Source: Gammaproteobacteria bacterium
Lineage (GTDB): Bacteria; Pseudomonadota; Gammaproteobacteria; Steroidobacterales; Steroidobacteraceae
Direction: 5' to 3'
Assembly: GCA_019242385.1 (NCBI GenBank)
Contig: JAFAVO010000040.1
Coordinates: 1-8,406, forward strand
DNA: 8,406 nt
Both the position numbers and the translations under genes were made by a program. This document shows positions 6,268-8,406 of the stretch, one piece after another (the stretch's first letter is position 1; the number at the start of each line of letters is the position of its first letter). The notes below the pieces were generated by a model. It was given only the letters and a program-made list of their open reading frames with translations. It did not search any database and was not told the DNA's origin.

Positions 6268-6990
6268 TCAGGGAGGCGATGAGGAGACGCTCACCATCGG
6301 GCCATGAGACAGCTGCTCGAGTGCGCTGCGCGCGATGCGTTCGGCGCGCTCGGCCGAGAGCTCCAGCAACGCCGGCGCAGCACGCAGACGTTGCGCGTAA
6401 TCCGCTGGCAAGCGACGGTGGGCGCGGAACAGGCGGGTGCGCACCGTGGTGTCGTGCAGTCCGAGCGATGCAGCCGTCTCGATTCCGCTGATGCCCTCCA
6501 CCATGCGCAGCACGTAGACGGTGCGGAACACTTCCGGCAACGCGGCGATCGACTGCTCGAGCTCGTGGCGCTCGCGGGCCGCATCGGTAACGGGTGAGGA
6601 CTCATCACTCGAGTCTGCGCTGGCCTTCATGAGCTGCGCGCCACGCGTGCCGAGGCGCTGCCCGCGCGCCTGGCTGTAGGCGAGCCGCGTCAGCCATGCG
6701 GCGAACTTGCCGGTAGGCTCGTAGCGGCTCAGATCGCCAAATGCGGCGAGGAATGCCTCGAGCACCGCGTTCTCGGCGCGCTGCGCGTCGAGCAGCACGC
6801 TGTGCGCGACTCGAAACAGCCGGCCGCTGTAACGGCGGATCAACGCGTCGATCGCCGTGGCCTCGCCCGCGCGGGCCCGCTCGATGAGCAGCAGGTCCGG
6901 CAGTGTCTGCGGCGCGGCTATCCCTGAGGCCGTGCGGCGCAGACGCGCAGCTCCCGTATCGAGGCCGGTATGAAAATTCGGTTCCAGCAT
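6268..6990 (-). CDS. ECF-type RNA polymerase sigma factor
   Basis: A 240-residue sigma-70 family factor of the extracytoplasmic-function class, which should direct RNA polymerase to a specific promoter set. Region 2 spans about residues 33-112 (LLIERARAGEATAIDALIRR, then KFAAWLTRLAYSQARG). Region 4 spans about 142-194 (LEQSIAALPEVFRTVYVLRM, then a helix-turn-helix ending TTVRTRLFRAHRRL). A Ser-rich linker (about 123-134) joins them, and a 45-residue tail follows region 4, longer than in minimal ECF factors. ATG 6990 is preceded by a good ribosome-binding site (GAGGGTGA, 4 nt spacing), which excludes the longer open frame reaching back over the divergent gene. In the core-binding helix the usual D-x-x-Q is replaced by N74-A-V-L77. 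No anti-sigma factor follows; the next gene on the strand is a MarC-family protein 220 bp away. It may regulate the divergent glycosidase, but nothing in the sequence proves this. Confidence 0.9.
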   Translation of the reverse strand: MLEPNFHTGLDTGAARLRRTASGIAAPQTLPDLLLIERARAGEATAIDALIRRYSGRLFRVAHSVLLDAQRAENAVLEAFLAAFGDLSRYEPTGKFAAWLTRLAYSQARGQRLGTRGAQLMKASADSSDESSPVTDAARERHELEQSIAALPEVFRTVYVLRMVEGISGIETAASLGLHDTTVRTRLFRAHRRLPADYAQRLRAAPALLELSAERAERIARSALEQLSHGPMVSVSSSPP

Positions 6991-6994
6991 TGCA

Positions 6995-7002
6995 TCACCC
7001 TC
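6995..7002 (-). promoter_or_regulatory. Ribosome-binding site of the sigma-factor gene
   Basis: On the minus strand GAGGGTGA lies 4 nt before ATG 6990. It fixes this ATG as the start in preference to ATG 7026 and the earlier in-frame codons, which lack such a site and would overlap the start of the divergent glycosidase. Confidence 0.65.
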
Positions 7003-7015
7003 TGCTGTGTATCCT

Positions 7016-7019
7016 AGGA
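7016..7019 (+). promoter_or_regulatory. Ribosome-binding site of the glycoside hydrolase gene
   Basis: AGGA, within the palindrome-containing stretch CCTAGGAA, sits 5 nt before ATG 7025 and supports that start. The next 28 or so codons read as a secretion signal, which agrees. The gap back to the divergent sigma-factor ATG is 34 bp, so any promoter for this gene must lie partly inside the sigma-factor coding sequence. Confidence 0.65.
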
Positions 7020-7024
7020 ACCCC

Positions 7025-8406
7025 ATGAGAAGACCGGTTCGGCTGGCCGCGTATTGCGCGGCCTGCGCGCTGGCGACAGCGGCCACCGCCACCGGCGCGG
7101 CGGCGCCCGGGGATCTGAGCGCAGCGGTCGCGGTCCACCCGCAGCACTGGCCGAGACTGCGCCCACCCATCGGCCGCGATCCGCGGCTCGACGCCCGCGT
7201 GGAGCAGCTGCTCGCGCACATGACCCCCGCACAGAAGGTGGGTCAGCTGATCCAGGCCGATATCGGCAGCATCACTCCGGACGATCTGGTGCACTATCCC
7301 CTCGGTTCCATCCTGAATGGCGGCAACTCCTCGCCCCGCGACGACAAATTCGCGGCACCGAGTGAGTGGCTGAGCCTGGCGGACCGGTTCTATGAGGCTT
7401 CGCGTGCCGCCGCCGCCGACGGGTTACCGGTGGTGTGGGGCACCGACGCCGTGCACGGCCATAACAACGTGCTCGGCGCCACTTTGTTTCCGCACAACAT
7501 CGGCCTCGGGGCCACCCGCGATCCGCAGCTCATCCGCCGCATCGGGGAGATCACTGCGCTCGAGGTGCGGGTGACCGGTCTCGACTGGGTGTTCTCCCCC
7601 ACGGTGGCGGTGGTGCGCGATGCCCGCTGGGGACGCACCTACGAGAGCTATGCCGAGAACCCGGGTCTGGTGCGCGAGTTTGCCGCGGCGCTGGTGGAGG
7701 GACTGCAGGGCGTTGCCGGTACGCGGCAGTTTCTCGATGCCGCGCACGTACTGGCGACGGCCAAGCACTTCCTCGGCGACGGCGGCACGGAGGATGGCCG
7801 TGATCAGGGAAATAACACCGCGAGCGAAGCCGAGCTGCGCGATGTCGACGCGGCCGGCTACGAGGCCGCTCTGCGCGCTGGTGTGCAGACCATCATGGTC
7901 TCCTACTCCAGCTGGCAGGGGGTGAAGATGCACGGGAACCACGCGCTGCTGACCGAGGTGCTCAAAGGGCGCATGGGTTTCGATGGTCTGCTGATCGGGG
8001 ACTGGAATGGCCACGCCCAGCTCCCCGGCTGCACGGCGGTCCGGTGCGCGCCGGCGATCAACGCGGGGATCGACGTGCTCATGGCGCCGGAGGGCTGGGC
8101 CGAGCTCCACGCCAATCTGCTCTGGCAGGTGCGGCAGGGGGAAGTGCCGGAGCGGCAAGTCGACGATGCCGTGCGGCGCATGCTGCGGGTCAAGCTGCGC
8201 GCGCACCTCGACAGCGAGGGTCGGCCTTCGGCCCGGCCCTTCGCCGGCCATTACGAGTTGCTCGGCGCTCCCGAGCATCGCGCGGTCGCTCGTCAGGCGG
8301 TGCGCGAGTCGCTCGTGCTGCTGAAGAACGGCCACCACCTGCTGCCGCTGTCGCCTCGAGCGCGCGTGCTGGTCGCGGGCGATGCCGCCGACAGCATCGC
8401 GCGCCA
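7025..8406 (+). CDS. Secreted glycoside hydrolase family 3 beta-glucosidase, 3'-truncated
   Basis: The first 460 codons of a family GH3 exo-beta-glucosidase; the frame is open to the window end, and relatives of the CelD/ExoP type are about 800-850 residues. It should release glucose from the non-reducing ends of beta-1,4 or beta-1,3 glucans or their oligomers in the periplasm or outside the cell. Residues 1-28 form a Sec-type signal: MRRPVR, a hydrophobic Ala-rich core, and a likely cut after GAAA. The N-terminal TIM-barrel domain carries WGTDAVHGHNNV, the K247-H248 substrate-binding motif in TAKHFLGDGGTEDGRDQG, and GDWNGH with the nucleophile Asp326. The run LPGC after GDWNGH is typical of the glucan glucohydrolase subgroup. 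The (alpha/beta) sandwich domain starts near VLLKNGHHLLPL; its acid/base residue lies beyond the window. ATG 7025 has a good ribosome-binding site. It is divergent from the ECF sigma-factor gene. Family assignment is secure; exact substrate is inferred. Confidence 0.95.
   Translation, partial: MRRPVRLAAYCAACALATAATATGAAAPGDLSAAVAVHPQHWPRLRPPIGRDPRLDARVEQLLAHMTPAQKVGQLIQADIGSITPDDLVHYPLGSILNGGNSSPRDDKFAAPSEWLSLADRFYEASRAAAADGLPVVWGTDAVHGHNNVLGATLFPHNIGLGATRDPQLIRRIGEITALEVRVTGLDWVFSPTVAVVRDARWGRTYESYAENPGLVREFAAALVEGLQGVAGTRQFLDAAHVLATAKHFLGDGGTEDGRDQGNNTASEAELRDVDAAGYEAALRAGVQTIMVSYSSWQGVKMHGNHALLTEVLKGRMGFDGLLIGDWNGHAQLPGCTAVRCAPAINAGIDVLMAPEGWAELHANLLWQVRQGEVPERQVDDAVRRMLRVKLRAHLDSEGRPSARPFAGHYELLGAPEHRAVARQAVRESLVLLKNGHHLLPLSPRARVLVAGDAADSIAR

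Noticed and set aside
5400..6491. A 363-codon plus-strand frame running over the MarC-family gene and into the sigma-factor gene
   Set aside because: It is antisense to two genes with clear family motifs, has a low-complexity charged product and no recognisable domain.
6991..7221. A 77-residue N-terminal extension of the sigma factor (minus strand)
   Set aside because: It overlaps the signal peptide and first domain of the divergent glucosidase, has no sigma-factor features, and ATG 6990 has a good ribosome-binding site.
7424..8338. A 304-codon minus-strand frame opposite the glycosidase
   Set aside because: The plus strand encodes an uninterrupted GH3 domain with nucleophile and substrate-binding motifs; the antisense product is His/Arg-rich and featureless.

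Overview
This is a high-GC (roughly two-thirds G+C by eye), gene-dense bacterial chromosomal window. The long stop-free antisense frames expected of strong G/C third-position bias are present. Gene content and protein style point to a proteobacterium, most likely a gammaproteobacterium near the Xanthomonadales/Nevskiales/Steroidobacter group; a betaproteobacterium is possible. The pointers are a non-cyanobacterial cyanophycin cassette, a MarC-family membrane protein, and a CelD/ExoP-like family 3 glucosidase. This placement is inference, because no rRNA or marker gene is present.

Positions 3-5416 (+ strand) hold a cyanophycin (multi-L-arginyl-poly-L-aspartate) cassette. It runs from the 3' part of cyanophycinase (cphB), through a complete three-domain cyanophycin synthetase (cphA), to a 606-residue companion. 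The companion looks like a CphA paralogue that kept an N-domain remnant and the Mur-ligase domain but has no ATP-grasp domain. cphA is 63 bp after cphB, and the companion starts 11 bp after cphA behind a good ribosome-binding site, so the three are probably one operon. CphA makes the nitrogen-rich storage polymer and CphB cuts it to beta-Asp-Arg dipeptides; the companion's role is not settled. No isoaspartyl dipeptidase, which would finish degradation, lies inside the window.

Positions 5397-6990 (- strand) hold an ECF-type sigma factor (6268-6990), a 220-bp gap with two small inverted repeats, and a MarC-family six-helix membrane protein (5397-6047). The MarC gene converges on the cyanophycin companion, and the two coding ends overlap by 20 bp.

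Positions 7025-8406 (+ strand) hold the first 460 codons of a secreted glycoside hydrolase family 3 enzyme. It is divergent from the sigma-factor gene, with only 34 bp between the two ATGs, and runs off the window end.

The part most worth a second look is the cyanophycin cassette, especially the ATP-grasp-less CphA paralogue. It has lost the N-domain HxxEH motif and has a changed loop near the presumed amino-acid-binding site. No RNA genes, CRISPR arrays, insertion sequences or att sites were seen.
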